A stretch of 59,129 nucleotides of DNA from Gammaproteobacteria bacterium (GTDB lineage Bacteria; Pseudomonadota; Gammaproteobacteria; Steroidobacterales; Woeseiaceae), in assembly GCA_029861535.1 (NCBI GenBank), contig JAOTZC010000013.1, positions 1 through 59,129 of the forward strand, read 5' to 3'. Positions within the stretch are counted from its first letter, which is position 1, and each line of letters starts with the position of its first letter. Under the pieces are notes generated by a model. It ran no database searches. It was given only the letters and a program-made list of their open reading frames with translations, and was not told where the DNA came from. Positions 47,991-57,821 of this stretch are shown piece after piece. The position numbers and the translations under genes are program-made.

Positions 47991-50900
47991 GTGGCCAACT
48001 TTCTGACTCGCATATTTGGCAGTCGCAATCAGCGACTTTTGCGCCAGTATTCGAGGGTCGTGAAACTCATCAACGGCTTTGAAGCAGAGCTTCAAGGTCT
48101 AAACGATGACCGCCTGCGGGCGAAAACTGAGGAATTTAAGTCGAGATTCGAGGCAGGCGAAACGCTGCAGGATTTGCTACCCGAAGCATTCGCGGTTGCA
48201 CGTGAAGCCTCGATGCGTACGCTGGGCATGCGCCCTTTCGATGTGCAGCTCGTTGGCGGAATGGTATTGCACGACGGCAATATTGCCGAGATGCGCACCG
48301 GTGAAGGTAAAACGCTGGTGGCGACGCTGCCGGCATACCTGAATGCGCTCAGCGGTGGGGCTGTGCATGTCGTTACGGTCAATGAATATCTCGCGCAGCG
48401 CGATGCCGACTGGATGCGGCCTATCTATGAGTTCCTGGGACTCACAGTTGGCGTTTCGAAAAGCGGCCAGACGCAGGAGGAAAAACGCGATGCCTATGGT
48501 AGCGACATCACCTATGCGACCAACAACGAACTTGGTTTCGACTATTTGCGCGACAATCTGGCGTTTGCAACGGCAGATAAAGCGCAACGAGATCTGAATT
48601 TCGCAATCGTTGACGAGGTCGACTCGATTCTTATCGACGAGGCGCGCACGCCCTTGATCATTTCGGGGCCTGCCGAGTCGAGCACCGATCTGTATGCAAA
48701 GATCGACAAACTGATTCCCAAGCTGAAACCACACGAAGAATCCGACGCGCAATCAAACTGGGACATATCGGCCCGGCGCGTGGAATTATTCGAAAAAAAT
48801 GGCGATCCGGTGCGAGCGGATGGCAATGCCGATAACGTAATGGACCTCAATGTGGCGATTGCGCTGGCGGACGAGCGGCAAGCCGACGTCGTACTAAAAG
48901 ACGATAGCGACAAGATTGTCGCCTGCACCGTCGTGCCGCGCGGTGACTATACGATCGACGAAAAAGCGAAGCAGGCCCACGTCACGGAAGAAGGCAACGA
49001 AAACGTTGAGCGGCTGATGGCCCAGGCGGGGCTGCTGGAAGAGGGCCAGAGCCTATACGATGCGGGCAACATCCGGCTTGTGCATCATTTAAACGGCGCC
49101 TTGCGCGCGCACGCAATATACCAGCGTGATGTGGATTACATCGTTAAGGACGGTGAAATCGTCATTGTTGACGAGTTCACCGGCCGCACGATGCCAGGAC
49201 GCCGTTGGTCCGATGGCCTGCATCAGGCAATCGAGGCGAAAGAGCGTGTCGCGATCAAGCAGGAAAACCAGACGGTCGCGTCGATTACGTTTCAGAATTA
49301 CTTTCGCCTGTACAACAACCTATCGGGCATGACCGGTACAGCCGACACCGAAGCATTCGAATTCCAGTCAATTTACGGTCTTGAAGTCGTCGTGATCCCG
49401 ACGCACATGGAGATGGTGCGAGATGATCAGCCGGATCTCGTCTACCTGACTCAAGATGACAAATTCGAAGCGATTATCGAAGACATTAGCGACTGCAAGG
49501 AGCGCGGCCAGCCGGTTCTGGTCGGTACGACATCGATCGAGACCTCTGAGTTGCTATCGAAGATTTTAAAAAAACGCGGCATCAAGCACAGTGTGCTGAA
49601 CGCGAAACAGCATGAACGCGAGGCAACAATCGTACAGAATGCAGGGCGCCCGGGCACAATAACCATCGCCACGAACATGGCCGGTCGTGGTACCGACATC
49701 GTGCTCGGCGGCAGCCTCGATGCGGCGATTGCCGACGCAGGAGATAACGCCGACGAGGAAAAAATTCACGTCGAGTGGCAGGAACGTCACAATGCAGTGA
49801 TTGAGGCTGGAGGTTTGCACATCGTTGGCACCGAGCGCCACGAGTCACGGCGCATAGACAACCAGTTGCGTGGGCGTTCGGGTCGACAGGGAGACCCGGG
49901 TTCGAGCCGCTTTTATCTGTCAATGGAAGATACGTTGATGCGCATCTTTGGCGATCCCGAACGTACCAAGGCGTTGCTGTCACGGGCCGGCATGCGTGAG
50001 GGCGAGGCAATCGAGAGTAAATTGTTGTCGCGACAAATCGAACGTGCGCAGCGCAAAGTCGAGGCACACAACTTCGATATTCGCAAGAATCTGCTCGAGT
50101 ACGATGATGTCGCCAATGATCAGCGCAAAGTCGTCTATCACCAGCGCTCAGAGCTGATGGACGCCGTAGAGATAGAAGACTCGGTGGCGGCGATTAGAGA
50201 AGAAGTGGTGTCGAATACGGTACAGCTGAACATTCCACCGGGCAGTCTGGAAGAACAGTGGGATACAGAAGGACTTACGCATGCGCTCGAGGCCGAATTC
50301 GGTCTTGACATCAATGTCGGCAAGCTTGTTCACGACGACAAGTCGCTCAACGACGACGGTATTCGTGAATTGTGCGTCAAGGCGGCCGATGAGGCATATG
50401 CAAACAAAGAACAAAACGTCGGCAGCGATCTGATGCGTAATGTCGAAAAGCAGATCATGCTGCGCCAACTGGACTTTCACTGGAAAGAACATCTTGCGGC
50501 GATGGATCATTTGCGCCAGGGCATCGGCCTTCGAAGCTACGCACAGAAAAACCCAAAGCAGGAATACAAGCGGGAAGCGTTTGAGATGTTCGGCGCAATG
50601 CTCGAACAGGTCAAGCACGACGCGATCAGCATCCTGGCGCGCATTCGTATTCAGAGCGAGCAGGAACTTGCTGAAATGGCGGCGCAAAGGCGGAAAGAAG
50701 AGGCTATGCAGTATAAGCATGCCCAAGCCTCGGCCCTCGGTCAGGGACAGGCGTCGGCCGCGGGGGTTGGTGGTCAGTCGACTCCGGCCGCGGAACCTGC
50801 TGCCCCGTTTGTTCGCGACGGACGCAAAGTCGGCCGCAATGAGCCGTGCCCCTGCGGTTCCGGCAATAAGTACAAGCAGTGCCACGGCAAGCTGACCTGA
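47991..50900 (+). CDS. secA: Preprotein translocase ATPase SecA
   Basis: Motor that pushes preproteins through SecYEG. NBD1 Walker [16 protein letters not shown]-type [23 protein letters not shown]2 with [10 protein letters not shown] and [15 protein letters not shown], and the C-terminal zinc motif [14 protein letters not shown] that binds SecB and ribosomes. GTG 47991 ([16 protein letters not shown] eight nt upstream) gives 969 aa; an in-frame ATG at 47943 would add 16 atypical residues. A TAAAAT at 47924-47929 may be its -10. There is no secM; the M23 gene precedes it. Confidence 0.97.
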   Translation: MANFLTRIFGSRNQRLLRQYSRVVKLINGFEAELQGLNDDRLRAKTEEFKSRFEAGETLQDLLPEAFAVAREASMRTLGMRPFDVQLVGGMVLHDGNIAEMRTGEGKTLVATLPAYLNALSGGAVHVVTVNEYLAQRDADWMRPIYEFLGLTVGVSKSGQTQEEKRDAYGSDITYATNNELGFDYLRDNLAFATADKAQRDLNFAIVDEVDSILIDEARTPLIISGPAESSTDLYAKIDKLIPKLKPHEESDAQSNWDISARRVELFEKNGDPVRADGNADNVMDLNVAIALADERQADVVLKDDSDKIVACTVVPRGDYTIDEKAKQAHVTEEGNENVERLMAQAGLLEEGQSLYDAGNIRLVHHLNGALRAHAIYQRDVDYIVKDGEIVIVDEFTGRTMPGRRWSDGLHQAIEAKERVAIKQENQTVASITFQNYFRLYNNLSGMTGTADTEAFEFQSIYGLEVVVIPTHMEMVRDDQPDLVYLTQDDKFEAIIEDISDCKERGQPVLVGTTSIETSELLSKILKKRGIKHSVLNAKQHEREATIVQNAGRPGTITIATNMAGRGTDIVLGGSLDAAIADAGDNADEEKIHVEWQERHNAVIEAGGLHIVGTERHESRRIDNQLRGRSGRQGDPGSSRFYLSMEDTLMRIFGDPERTKALLSRAGMREGEAIESKLLSRQIERAQRKVEAHNFDIRKNLLEYDDVANDQRKVVYHQRSELMDAVEIEDSVAAIREEVVSNTVQLNIPPGSLEEQWDTEGLTHALEAEFGLDINVGKLVHDDKSLNDDGIRELCVKAADEAYANKEQNVGSDLMRNVEKQIMLRQLDFHWKEHLAAMDHLRQGIGLRSYAQKNPKQEYKREAFEMFGAMLEQVKHDAISILARIRIQSEQELAEMAAQRRKEEAMQYKHAQASALGQGQASAAGVGGQSTPAAEPAAPFVRDGRKVGRNEPCPCGSGNKYKQCHGKLT

Positions 50901-51286
50901 GACGCTTCCACGTTGTCGCCGGTATTCTTCGAGACCCGTCCGGCAGAGTGTTGATCGCCGAACGCGTTGATGGCGGGCCTTTTCACGGGCTGTGGGAGTT
51001 TCCTGGTGGAAAAATCCACGAACACGAAGTGCCTGAAATTGCGCTGGCGCGCGAATTGAGCGAAGAAATCGGCGTCGTGCCGGTCGCAGCCGAGCTTTTC
51101 ATGAGCATCGCGCACGAATACCCCGATCGGCACGTGACAATCGAATTTTTTCTCGTCAGTGAATGGAAAAACGAACCCACCGGCCTTGAGGGGCAAGCAC
51201 TGCGTTGGATTTCGACAGACGAGCTCGACGCGGAGCAGTTGCTGCCGGCGGACGAATCAGTCATTCGTGCGCTGCGAACTATTTAG
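50879..51286 (+). CDS. mutT: 8-oxo-dGTP diphosphatase MutT
   Basis: Nudix hydrolase that removes 8-oxo-dGTP from the nucleotide pool. The Nudix box [24 protein letters not shown] (G-x5-E-x7-REUxEExGU) is complete, and [11 protein letters not shown] and WEFPGG are typical of MutT. It is 135 aa from GTG 50879, which overlaps the secA end by 22 nt; CTG 50897 is the only nearer start candidate. The secA-mutT order is common in Gammaproteobacteria. Convergent with zapD. Confidence 0.92.
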   Translation: MPRQADLRRFHVVAGILRDPSGRVLIAERVDGGPFHGLWEFPGGKIHEHEVPEIALARELSEEIGVVPVAAELFMSIAHEYPDRHVTIEFFLVSEWKNEPTGLEGQALRWISTDELDAEQLLPADESVIRALRTI

Positions 51287-51339
51287 TTGCGGTACATTGG
51301 ATGCTATTTAGCCAATCTCAATGGCTACAAAGATTTCGA

Positions 51340-51422
51340 TTGTTTCACGCGGCAACCATTTCAGCGGAAGTAAAGCGCAGCGTAGCGAGCCATGACGATG
51401 AAATGGTTGCCGCGTGAAACAA
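51340..51422 (+). repeat. Core-conserved hairpin repeat, copy E (perfect arms)
   Basis: Arms 51340-51363 and 51399-51422 are perfect 24-bp complements. The core (51367-51395) begins GAAGTAAAGCGCAGC and ends CGAGCCATGA; it is taken as the reference because the arms are flawless. It lies in the 168-nt convergent mutT/zapD gap. Confidence 0.9.
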
Positions 51423-51454
51423 GTGTGGGTCGCTTGCTTGATGGGTTCCTGCAG

Positions 51455-52315
51455 CTAACAAATACTCAGCTGAAACGGTACATCGTGCCCGGTCTGCACG
51501 GCACGGCTGCCTATTGTTGACCATTCCAAAAACCGAATGGTAAACCGATGTTGACTGCCACTGATTTCTGGGAACAGCTTGGCGTTATTCGTCAGACTGA
51601 CGCGCAGCAGTCGGCAACTAACATCCTTCTGCATGTTGTGCTGATACATACCGTTGATGGCAAGCTTATCGACGGGCTGCGCACTCTCGCGAATCAACCA
51701 AAGAACTTCAATGACGGCGTCGCATAAGGGTCGTATGTCGTCGAGCCATTGGGCGAGATCCTGCTGGCGTCGTTTAAAAGGCTGGCGCAGCCAATGACTG
51801 TACTCGGGCAGGTCAAATTCACAAGTGCCGCCGGGAATGGCACTTCGGTGTTTGATTGCACATAAAAACTCGCTGTCCCTGAGCGTTTGCAAAAAACTCG
51901 TGCCGATGCTGGCTAACTGGTCGCGGCTGTCAACAAGGTTATGCACGAGCGCTTCAAGACGTCGAGTGTCGACACCGGGCTGGCTCTGGAATCGTTCCAG
52001 TGAGGAAAGCTGATGGTCGAGCTCTTTGTGGACATCTTTGCGAATATCACCGCGGGACAAGATCGCCAGAATCTCGAGCAATGTCGAAATCGTCGCGCGA
52101 GTACCCCAGTCGGCTTCGAGCTCGTTGTTATAAAGCATTTGCTGGTAAAGAAACTCGAGCCTCAAAAACGTGCGCATGCGCTCATTGAGCGGCTGCTCGT
52201 AAAACGCCTCTGCTGGCGCCGCATCAACCAAGATGTTTCCCGCAGGTTTTGCCATCGGCTTATTCTGCGCCACGACCGTGGCCGGGGCAAATCGCGCTGT
52301 ATGGGTTGTCGTCAA
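51455..52315 (-). CDS. zapD: Cell division protein ZapD
   Basis: DUF1342 protein that cross-links FtsZ filaments by binding the FtsZ C-terminal peptide. FYEQPLNERMRTFLRLEFLYQQ is the family hallmark, then the helical domain and the beta-strand domain ending in the FTIRFLEW segment (about residues 259-266). From TTG 52315 it is 286 aa; ATG 52255 would give 266 aa with a 16-residue lead before the hallmark and may be the true start, since neither has a clear Shine-Dalgarno. The coaE-zapD pairing matches E. coli. Confidence 0.9.
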   Translation of the reverse strand: MTTTHTARFAPATVVAQNKPMAKPAGNILVDAAPAEAFYEQPLNERMRTFLRLEFLYQQMLYNNELEADWGTRATISTLLEILAILSRGDIRKDVHKELDHQLSSLERFQSQPGVDTRRLEALVHNLVDSRDQLASIGTSFLQTLRDSEFLCAIKHRSAIPGGTCEFDLPEYSHWLRQPFKRRQQDLAQWLDDIRPLCDAVIEVLWLIRESAQPVDKLAINGMYQHNMQKDVSCRLLRVSLTNNAKLFPEISGSQHRFTIRFLEWSTIGSRAVQTGHDVPFQLSIC

Positions 52316-52352
52316 GAAGCGACAGGTTTTGGAACTGACGACTCACTCACAA

Positions 52353-52982
52353 TCACGCTTGCGACAGGCTGAGGTACTTTCGATGCAGCGTCTGGACTTG
52401 CTCCAGCGTCGCGTTTAGGTCGCCGTCGTTGCGGACCACGTCATCGGCAATGGCCAGGCGCTCTTCACGGCCAGCCTGAGCCGCCAGAATGCGCCGCGCC
52501 TGGCCCTCGGATTCTGCGTCGCGGGCCATCAGGCGCTGTATCTGGGTATTTTCGTCGCAGTCGACGACGACAATGCGATCGACAAGCGCTTTCAGCGGTG
52601 ATTCGACCAGCAGTGGCACGACGATAATCTGATAATCGCCGTCCGCGATGTCGGCTTGCTCAAACGTCGCGGTGCGAATGCGCGGATGCAGAATGCTCTC
52701 GAGACGGGCGCGCGCGTCATCATCGGAAAATATGATGCGCCGCATCGCGCCGCGGTCGAGACGGCCATCATCATCGATCACGTCGTCACCAAATTCGTGA
52801 CGAATATCATCGAGTGCCGGCTCTCCCGGCTCGACTACCTCGCGAGCAATGATGTCAGTATCGATAATGGCCGCGCCAAAGCCACTAAACATGTCGGTGA
52901 CCGCTGACTTGCCACTCGCGATACCGCCGGTCAGGCCAATACGTAGCGGCGGTACCGGCAACTTGTCTATCCGCTCATTCAC
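52353..52982 (-). CDS. coaE: Dephospho-CoA kinase
   Basis: Last step of coenzyme A synthesis. P-loop GLTGGIASGKSAVTDMF at residues 18-34, IDTDIIAREVVEPGEPAL, HPRIR and VVPLLVESPL are family motifs. It is 209 aa (206 in E. coli). Its start overlaps the pilD stop by one nt (TAATG-type arrangement on the minus strand), and zapD follows 38 nt after its stop. Confidence 0.96.
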   Translation of the reverse strand: MNERIDKLPVPPLRIGLTGGIASGKSAVTDMFSGFGAAIIDTDIIAREVVEPGEPALDDIRHEFGDDVIDDDGRLDRGAMRRIIFSDDDARARLESILHPRIRTATFEQADIADGDYQIIVVPLLVESPLKALVDRIVVVDCDENTQIQRLMARDAESEGQARRILAAQAGREERLAIADDVVRNDGDLNATLEQVQTLHRKYLSLSQA

Positions 52983-53863
52983 TAAAACGGCAAGTTAAGA
53001 AGTTCTTTGATCTGGTCGCCATAGAGCATTGTCACCCAGCCAGCTGCGGCAAGAAACGGACCGAACGGCATCGGCACCTTATGATCACGACCGCGAAATA
53101 CGATCAGTGCCAAGCCTATGATTGCGCCGACCACGGCGGACATGATCACGATCGTGAACAGGTAAGAGTAGCCGAGCCAGGCGCCAAGCGCGGCAAGCAG
53201 CTTAAAGTCGCCGTAACCCATACCTTCCTTGCCGGTGATGAGCTTGAATGCCCAGTAAAACGACCACAATGTCAGGTAGCCGGCGATTGCCCCGATAATG
53301 GCCTCGCGGCTCGAGATGAACAACACCTCGCTGCCCGGCTGCGGGTGAAACAGGCTTAGCCCGAGGCCGATCCACAATAGTGGCAGCACAATTGAGTCAG
53401 GAATCAGTTGATGATCGAAATCGATCATCGTGATTGGCACCAGCATCAATGTAAACACGATGCCCATCAGCGCCTCCGCGCCAAAACCGAAGCGCCACGC
53501 GACGACAGCGGCCAGCAACGCCGTGGCAGCCTCTACAAGTGGATATCGCGTCGAAATCGCTTCTTTACACTCAGCGCAGCGGCCGCCTAGTGCGAGATAA
53601 CTCAAGACAGGAATATTCTGCCAGGCTTTGATCTCCTTGCCGCAGGACGGACAGCGAGAGCGCGGTACGACCAAATTGAACGCGCCGGGCGGTAGTTCCG
53701 ATGCCGGAATATCAGCGAATTCTTCGCACTGTTCCCGCCAATCGCGCTCCATCATGATAGGCAGGCGATAGATAACGACATTTAGGAAGCTGCCAAGTAT
53801 CAGCGAGATAGCGAAAACGACAGTGACAAATATGGTGGGCGATTCGCCTAGTAGATCAAGCAT
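52982..53863 (-). CDS. pilD: Prepilin peptidase PilD
   Basis: Integral membrane aspartyl protease that cleaves the prepilin leader and N-methylates the new N-terminal Phe. The zinc-ribbon pairs CPSC and CAEC are both present (RSRCPSCGKEIKAW... GGRCAECKEAIS), then the catalytic Asp residues in MIDFDHQLIPDSIVLP and GYGDFKLLAALGAW. It is 293 aa with about eight hydrophobic segments. It processes the two pilins encoded upstream. A terminator-like hairpin separates it from pilC. Confidence 0.95.
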   Translation of the reverse strand: MLDLLGESPTIFVTVVFAISLILGSFLNVVIYRLPIMMERDWREQCEEFADIPASELPPGAFNLVVPRSRCPSCGKEIKAWQNIPVLSYLALGGRCAECKEAISTRYPLVEAATALLAAVVAWRFGFGAEALMGIVFTLMLVPITMIDFDHQLIPDSIVLPLLWIGLGLSLFHPQPGSEVLFISSREAIIGAIAGYLTLWSFYWAFKLITGKEGMGYGDFKLLAALGAWLGYSYLFTIVIMSAVVGAIIGLALIVFRGRDHKVPMPFGPFLAAAGWVTMLYGDQIKELLNLPF

Positions 53864-53898
53864 GCACTGTCTGCGGGTGCATCATCAGCAGATACGAA

Positions 53899-53930
53899 AA
53901 CGGCGCTCGGAGTGTCCTCCGAACGCCGTT
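53899..53930 (-). terminator. Intrinsic terminator between pilC and pilD
   Basis: Read on the minus strand, a 14-bp stem (one wobble) closes a 4-nt loop and runs into TTTT. It is 22 nt after the pilC stop and 36 nt before the pilD start, so pilD-coaE-zapD may be partly uncoupled from pilBC. Confidence 0.65.
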
Positions 53931-53952
53931 TCATTGCAATCAATGTGGTGGC

Positions 53953-55170
53953 TTAGATTACCGAACCCATCTTGAAGATCGGCAGGTACATTGCGACAAC
54001 GAGGCCGCCGACAAGCACGCCGAGGATCGCCATGATCATCGGTTCGAGCAGCGAGCTTAGGTTATCCACTGCGTTATCGACGTCTTCTTCATAGAAGTCG
54101 GCGACCTTTCCGGACATTTCATCGAGCGAACCAGACTCTTCACCTACCGCGATCATCTGAATTACCATGTTTGGAAACAGGTCGGTGTTTTCCATCGCCA
54201 GCTGAAGTCGCTGACCGGTTGCCACCTCGTCACGCATCCGCAATACGGCTTCCTCGTAAACAATATTGCCGGTCGCACCGGCTACCGATTCGAGCGCCTC
54301 AACGAGTGGGACACCTGCGGCAAACATCGTCGACAGCGTCCGCGCATATCGAGCGATTGACGCCTTTTGCAGGATCGGGCCAATAATTGGCGTCTTCAAT
54401 GCCATTTTGTCGAGCGTATGTCGCATGGCGCGTGAGCGTTTCTTGAAGTAGAAAAAGGCACCAATGCCGGAACCAATCATGATGGCCAGGTACCAACCTT
54501 TTTCACGCACGAACAACGACAAATCGATGACCATTCGAGTGAACGTCGGTAAGTCTGCGCCGAAGCCCTGGAACAGATCCTCAAAAGCAGGAATAACGAA
54601 AATCAAAAGAATTGTCGTGACAACGAATGCGACTACAAGTACGGCCCCAGGGTAGGTCAACGCCTTCTTGATCTTTTTCTTGATTGCCTCGGTCTTTTCT
54701 TTGTATGTTGCGATCTTGTCGAGCAGTGTTTCGAGTGCACCGGCCTGCTCACCTGCCTCGACGAGATTGACGAATAGGTCATCGAAGTGCAGCGGATGTT
54801 TTGACAGTGCTTCGGCGAGTGCGCTACCGCCCTCAACGTCGGCCTTGACCGCCATAATCAGTTTCTGCATGGCGGCATTTTCGTGCCCAGTGCCGACAAT
54901 TTCGAACGCCTGTACGAGTGGAATGCCGGCCGCCAGCATCGTCGCCAGCTGGCGACTGAATATGGCAATATCGGCGGTCGTAATCGAGCCACCACCCGAA
55001 AACAGACCTTGACGCTGCTTGCGGATTCGTGTCGGAACGACGCCCTGACGGCGAAGATCGGCCCGTACCGCCGCTTCGTCCGAAGCCAGGGCCTTGCCCT
55101 TAATCTTCTTGCCCTTGCGATCCGTGCCTTCCCAGAGGAACGGTGCCTTCATTAAAACTGTTTCAGCCAT
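53953..55170 (-). CDS. pilC: Type IV pilus inner-membrane platform protein PilC
   Basis: Inner-membrane protein of the pilus motor that couples the PilB and PilT ATPases to pilin. GspF-type domain present twice (about residues 70-195 and 275-395); IFSRQLATMLAAGIPLVQAFEIV and RYARTLSTMFAAGVPLVEAL are the repeated signatures. Three strong membrane segments (about 172-195, 222-240, 374-395). It is 405 aa. It lies 52 nt after pilB. Confidence 0.95.
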   Translation of the reverse strand: MAETVLMKAPFLWEGTDRKGKKIKGKALASDEAAVRADLRRQGVVPTRIRKQRQGLFSGGGSITTADIAIFSRQLATMLAAGIPLVQAFEIVGTGHENAAMQKLIMAVKADVEGGSALAEALSKHPLHFDDLFVNLVEAGEQAGALETLLDKIATYKEKTEAIKKKIKKALTYPGAVLVVAFVVTTILLIFVIPAFEDLFQGFGADLPTFTRMVIDLSLFVREKGWYLAIMIGSGIGAFFYFKKRSRAMRHTLDKMALKTPIIGPILQKASIARYARTLSTMFAAGVPLVEALESVAGATGNIVYEEAVLRMRDEVATGQRLQLAMENTDLFPNMVIQMIAVGEESGSLDEMSGKVADFYEEDVDNAVDNLSSLLEPMIMAILGVLVGGLVVAMYLPIFKMGSVI

Positions 55171-55222
55171 CTCTATCTGCCCATTAACCGACGTTAAAAA
55201 TCAAAGGCTTGGTTCTATTGAT

Positions 55223-56941
55223 CTATTCAATTGTAACCCGATTGATCTCTTCAAGGCTGGTAACTCCTTCCTTGACTTTGTTCAATCCACCTCTCCGTAA
55301 ATCGATAACCCCCTCTGCGGCGGCCTGATCCGCGATCTGCATCGCGTTGCCGCCTTCCATAATTATCCGGCCCATCGTCTCGGATACTTCCATGACCTGG
55401 AAGATGCCGACCCGGCCTTTGTAACCCTCATTGCACTGTTTGCAGCCCTTTGGCCCGAAAATCTGGAGTCCTTCCTGGATCTCCGCTGCCGTGAAACCTT
55501 CTCTTTCGAGCGCTTCTTTCGGGATTTCCCTCAAATCCTTGCAGTTGTCGCACAGTCGGCGCCCGAGGCGTTGTGCAATGATCAAGCTAACCGAGGTTGC
55601 GATCGCGTAAGGCATGACGCCCATGTCAACCAGACGTGTCAAGGTCCGCGGCGCATCATTGGTATGCAATGTCGATAATACAAGGTGACCGGTCTGCGCA
55701 GCCTTGATCGCGATCTCGGCGGTCTCAAGGTCACGAATCTCACCGACCATGATGATATCCGGATCCTGACGCAGGAACGCTTTCAAAGAAGACGCAAACG
55801 TCAAGCCAACTTTTGGATTGACGTTGACTTGGTTGATGCCAGGCAAGTTTATTTCCGCCGGATCCTCGGCTGTTGAAATGTTGCGATCGACGGTATTGAG
55901 AATATTCAGACCGGTATATAGCGAGACGGTTTTACCCGAGCCAGTCGGCCCGGTTACCAGAATCATGCCGTATGGTTTGTTCAAATGCTTAAGATACATC
56001 TGCTTCTGATGGTCTTCGTAGCCAAGGGCGTCAATGCCGAGCTTGGCACTCGATGGATCGAGAATACGCAATACGATTTTTTCGCCAAAAAGCGTCGGGC
56101 AAGTATTGACACGAAAGTCAATTGCACGATTCTTTGACAAGCGCATTTTAATTCGGCCATCCTGCGGCACTCGGCGTTCAGCGATGTCCATACGTGACAT
56201 TACCTTTAGTCGCGCACATACTTTATTAGCGAGCACAACCGGCGGTTGCGCCACCTCCGACAACACGCCATCGAGTCGCGTGCGAACACGAAAATATTTT
56301 TCGTAGGGCTCGAAGTGAACATCGGACGCGCCGCGTTTAATTGCATCCAGCAAAATCTTGTTGACGAAACGAACGACCGGCGCATCTTCGATATCGTCGC
56401 GTTGAATGGCGTCGTCTTCTTCTTCTTCGCCGGCAATATCGAGGTTTTCGAGGTCGAAATCGTCATCATCGAGTCCCGACATGCTGGTGTCGACAGCTTC
56501 GATGGCTTTGGTAATTCGCTCTTCAAGCTTGTCCTGTTCAACGACGACCGGATCAATTCGCATGCTGGTCTGGAACTTGATGTCATCGATTGCTTGAAGA
56601 TTCGTTGGATCCGATATGCCTAGGAAAAGACGTTGACCACGTTTTACCAGAGGCAGCACCCGATGCTTGTTAACCAGCTTCTGGTCGACGGAGCGAACGA
56701 TCTCGAGATCGACATCCATCGCGTCGAGATCGAGCAACGGCACACCGAATTCGTGCGAAGCCGCGACGGCTATAGCACGCGCCTCTGCCAATTCCTCGTT
56801 AACGAGGTAGGTGACGAGCGGAAGTTTGTCTTTTTTCGCAGCCTCTGTAGCCTCGGTCAGCTTCTCCTCAGAGATGATGCCGTCCTGAACGAGCCGGCGT
56901 GGAAGGCCTGCCAGATTGGTTTGTGATGCCGGTGCTGCCAT
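55223..56941 (-). CDS. pilB: Type IV pilus assembly ATPase PilB
   Basis: Hexameric motor for pilus extension. N-terminal T2SSE_N/MshEN-type domain (LPRRLVQDGIISEEKL, residues 14-29), a variable acidic segment (about 160-195), then the ATPase: Walker A GPTGSGKT, Asp box, Walker B and His box (VGEIRDLETAEIAIKAAQTGHLVLSTLHTND), and the zinc pairs CDNC and CKQC. It is 572 aa, as in Pseudomonas (566). Some MshEN domains bind c-di-GMP; whether this one does is not evident. Confidence 0.96.
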   Translation of the reverse strand: MAAPASQTNLAGLPRRLVQDGIISEEKLTEATEAAKKDKLPLVTYLVNEELAEARAIAVAASHEFGVPLLDLDAMDVDLEIVRSVDQKLVNKHRVLPLVKRGQRLFLGISDPTNLQAIDDIKFQTSMRIDPVVVEQDKLEERITKAIEAVDTSMSGLDDDDFDLENLDIAGEEEEDDAIQRDDIEDAPVVRFVNKILLDAIKRGASDVHFEPYEKYFRVRTRLDGVLSEVAQPPVVLANKVCARLKVMSRMDIAERRVPQDGRIKMRLSKNRAIDFRVNTCPTLFGEKIVLRILDPSSAKLGIDALGYEDHQKQMYLKHLNKPYGMILVTGPTGSGKTVSLYTGLNILNTVDRNISTAEDPAEINLPGINQVNVNPKVGLTFASSLKAFLRQDPDIIMVGEIRDLETAEIAIKAAQTGHLVLSTLHTNDAPRTLTRLVDMGVMPYAIATSVSLIIAQRLGRRLCDNCKDLREIPKEALEREGFTAAEIQEGLQIFGPKGCKQCNEGYKGRVGIFQVMEVSETMGRIIMEGGNAMQIADQAAAEGVIDLRRGGLNKVKEGVTSLEEINRVTIE

Positions 56942-57025
56942 AGGTAATTGCGCGCTGTCGCGGTTAGCCGAGCGTCACAGTCTCACTGATCCAAGTTTCC
57001 TATTCAACTGCATTTTGTGCGGCTC

Positions 57026-57054
57026 ATCACAATTACAGAATTTGATTAAGTCAA
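57026..57054 (-). promoter_or_regulatory. Candidate sigma-70 promoter for pilB
   Basis: On the minus strand TTGACT (57054-57049) and TGTGAT (57031-57026) with a 17-nt spacer; five and four of six bases match. Start at about 57019, 78 nt before the pilB ATG. A weak hairpin (GCCAAAA/TTTTGGC, 57057-57078) just upstream may end the pilin transcript. Confidence 0.45.
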
Positions 57055-57091
57055 ACGCCAAAATTTGCCCTTTTTGGCAATATTTTAGGGT

Positions 57092-57583
57092 TTATTGGCG
57101 GCAGGTCGTCGGCAGGTAGCGCGGGTCCACGGTGGGGTTCTGGTGGTTGGCGCCGCCGTTCAAGAGTGCGCCGCCAGGCGGTACACCAGCGTTGCCACAG
57201 CGCCAGATAATCGTTTCTCCGGCGGTTACATAGGGCGTTAGTGACAGGGTATTGCCGACGAGGTCGGCATGGGCGCGGGGGCCGCCGTAGGTAATGTCGA
57301 GACGCCCGTCCATGATAGCGATTTGGGTGACGTAGCTGCCACGGATATCGGTCGGATTTGACGACATGCCGGCGGCGGCAAGGTCGGCGGGGGCTGAGCC
57401 ATCAAGGTCGTAGGTTTCCCGTATCGGGACTTTGGCGGACGAGGCCAATTTCAGGCCTTCGGCGACCTGTGCGCGGACAGTAAAGGTTTGGTAGGCAGAC
57501 ACCGCGAGTGACGCAAGTATGCCGATAATTGCGATGACGATCAGCAGCTCAATCACCGTGAATCCACGCAGCATGTATGGCAT
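57092..57583 (-). CDS. Second type IV pilin-like protein
   Basis: Pilin with a short leader MPYMLRG, cleaved before FTVIELLIVIAIIGILASLAV; Glu5 after the cleavage site is present. It is 163 aa from ATG 57583 (ATG 57574 also possible). The globular part differs from the first pilin: it is Gly- and Pro-rich at the C terminus (AGVPPGGALLNGGANHQNP) and has the Cys pair (WRCGN and TTCRQ) of a D-region. The RAQVAEGLKLASSAK segment matches the RAQVSEGL of its neighbour, so they are paralogues. It may be an alternative major pilin or a modulator. A CRP-like site lies upstream. Confidence 0.88.
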   Translation of the reverse strand: MPYMLRGFTVIELLIVIAIIGILASLAVSAYQTFTVRAQVAEGLKLASSAKVPIRETYDLDGSAPADLAAAGMSSNPTDIRGSYVTQIAIMDGRLDITYGGPRAHADLVGNTLSLTPYVTAGETIIWRCGNAGVPPGGALLNGGANHQNPTVDPRYLPTTCRQ

Positions 57584-57660
57584 TTGCAAGTCCCCGTGCG
57601 ACAGTGATTGCTGGTTCTTGGGCTTGTTCGGCTTCTGCAGCACTGTCTTGTCCAACCGGT

Positions 57661-57709
57661 AATAATCTGTGAATGACTGGGTGAAAAGTGTGAACTGGTT
57701 CACACTTTT
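57661..57709 (-). promoter_or_regulatory. CRP/Vfr-type site and -10 for the second pilin
   Basis: TGTGA-N6-TCACA (57689-57704) sits in a perfect 12-bp palindrome (57684-57709). Minus-strand GATTAT (57667-57662) as -10 places the start at about 57655, with the palindrome centred near -41.5, the class II CRP position. The palindrome could also fold as a hairpin. Confidence 0.55.
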
Positions 57710-57749
57710 TGTTCACCTGTTTATAGGCTCAATTAGGCCACCGGCGGAC

Positions 57750-57783
57750 AAAAAAAAAGGCCCCGGACAAAGCCGGGGCCTTT
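57750..57783 (-). terminator. Intrinsic terminator of pilA
   Basis: Minus strand: GGCCCCGG and CCGGGGCC around a 6-nt loop, followed by nine T. A textbook Rho-independent terminator 39 nt after the pilA stop, isolating pilA as its own transcript. Confidence 0.93.
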
Positions 57784-57821
57784 GTACGTCGTATGACGAG
57801 GGTCATACAACGAATCTTTGC

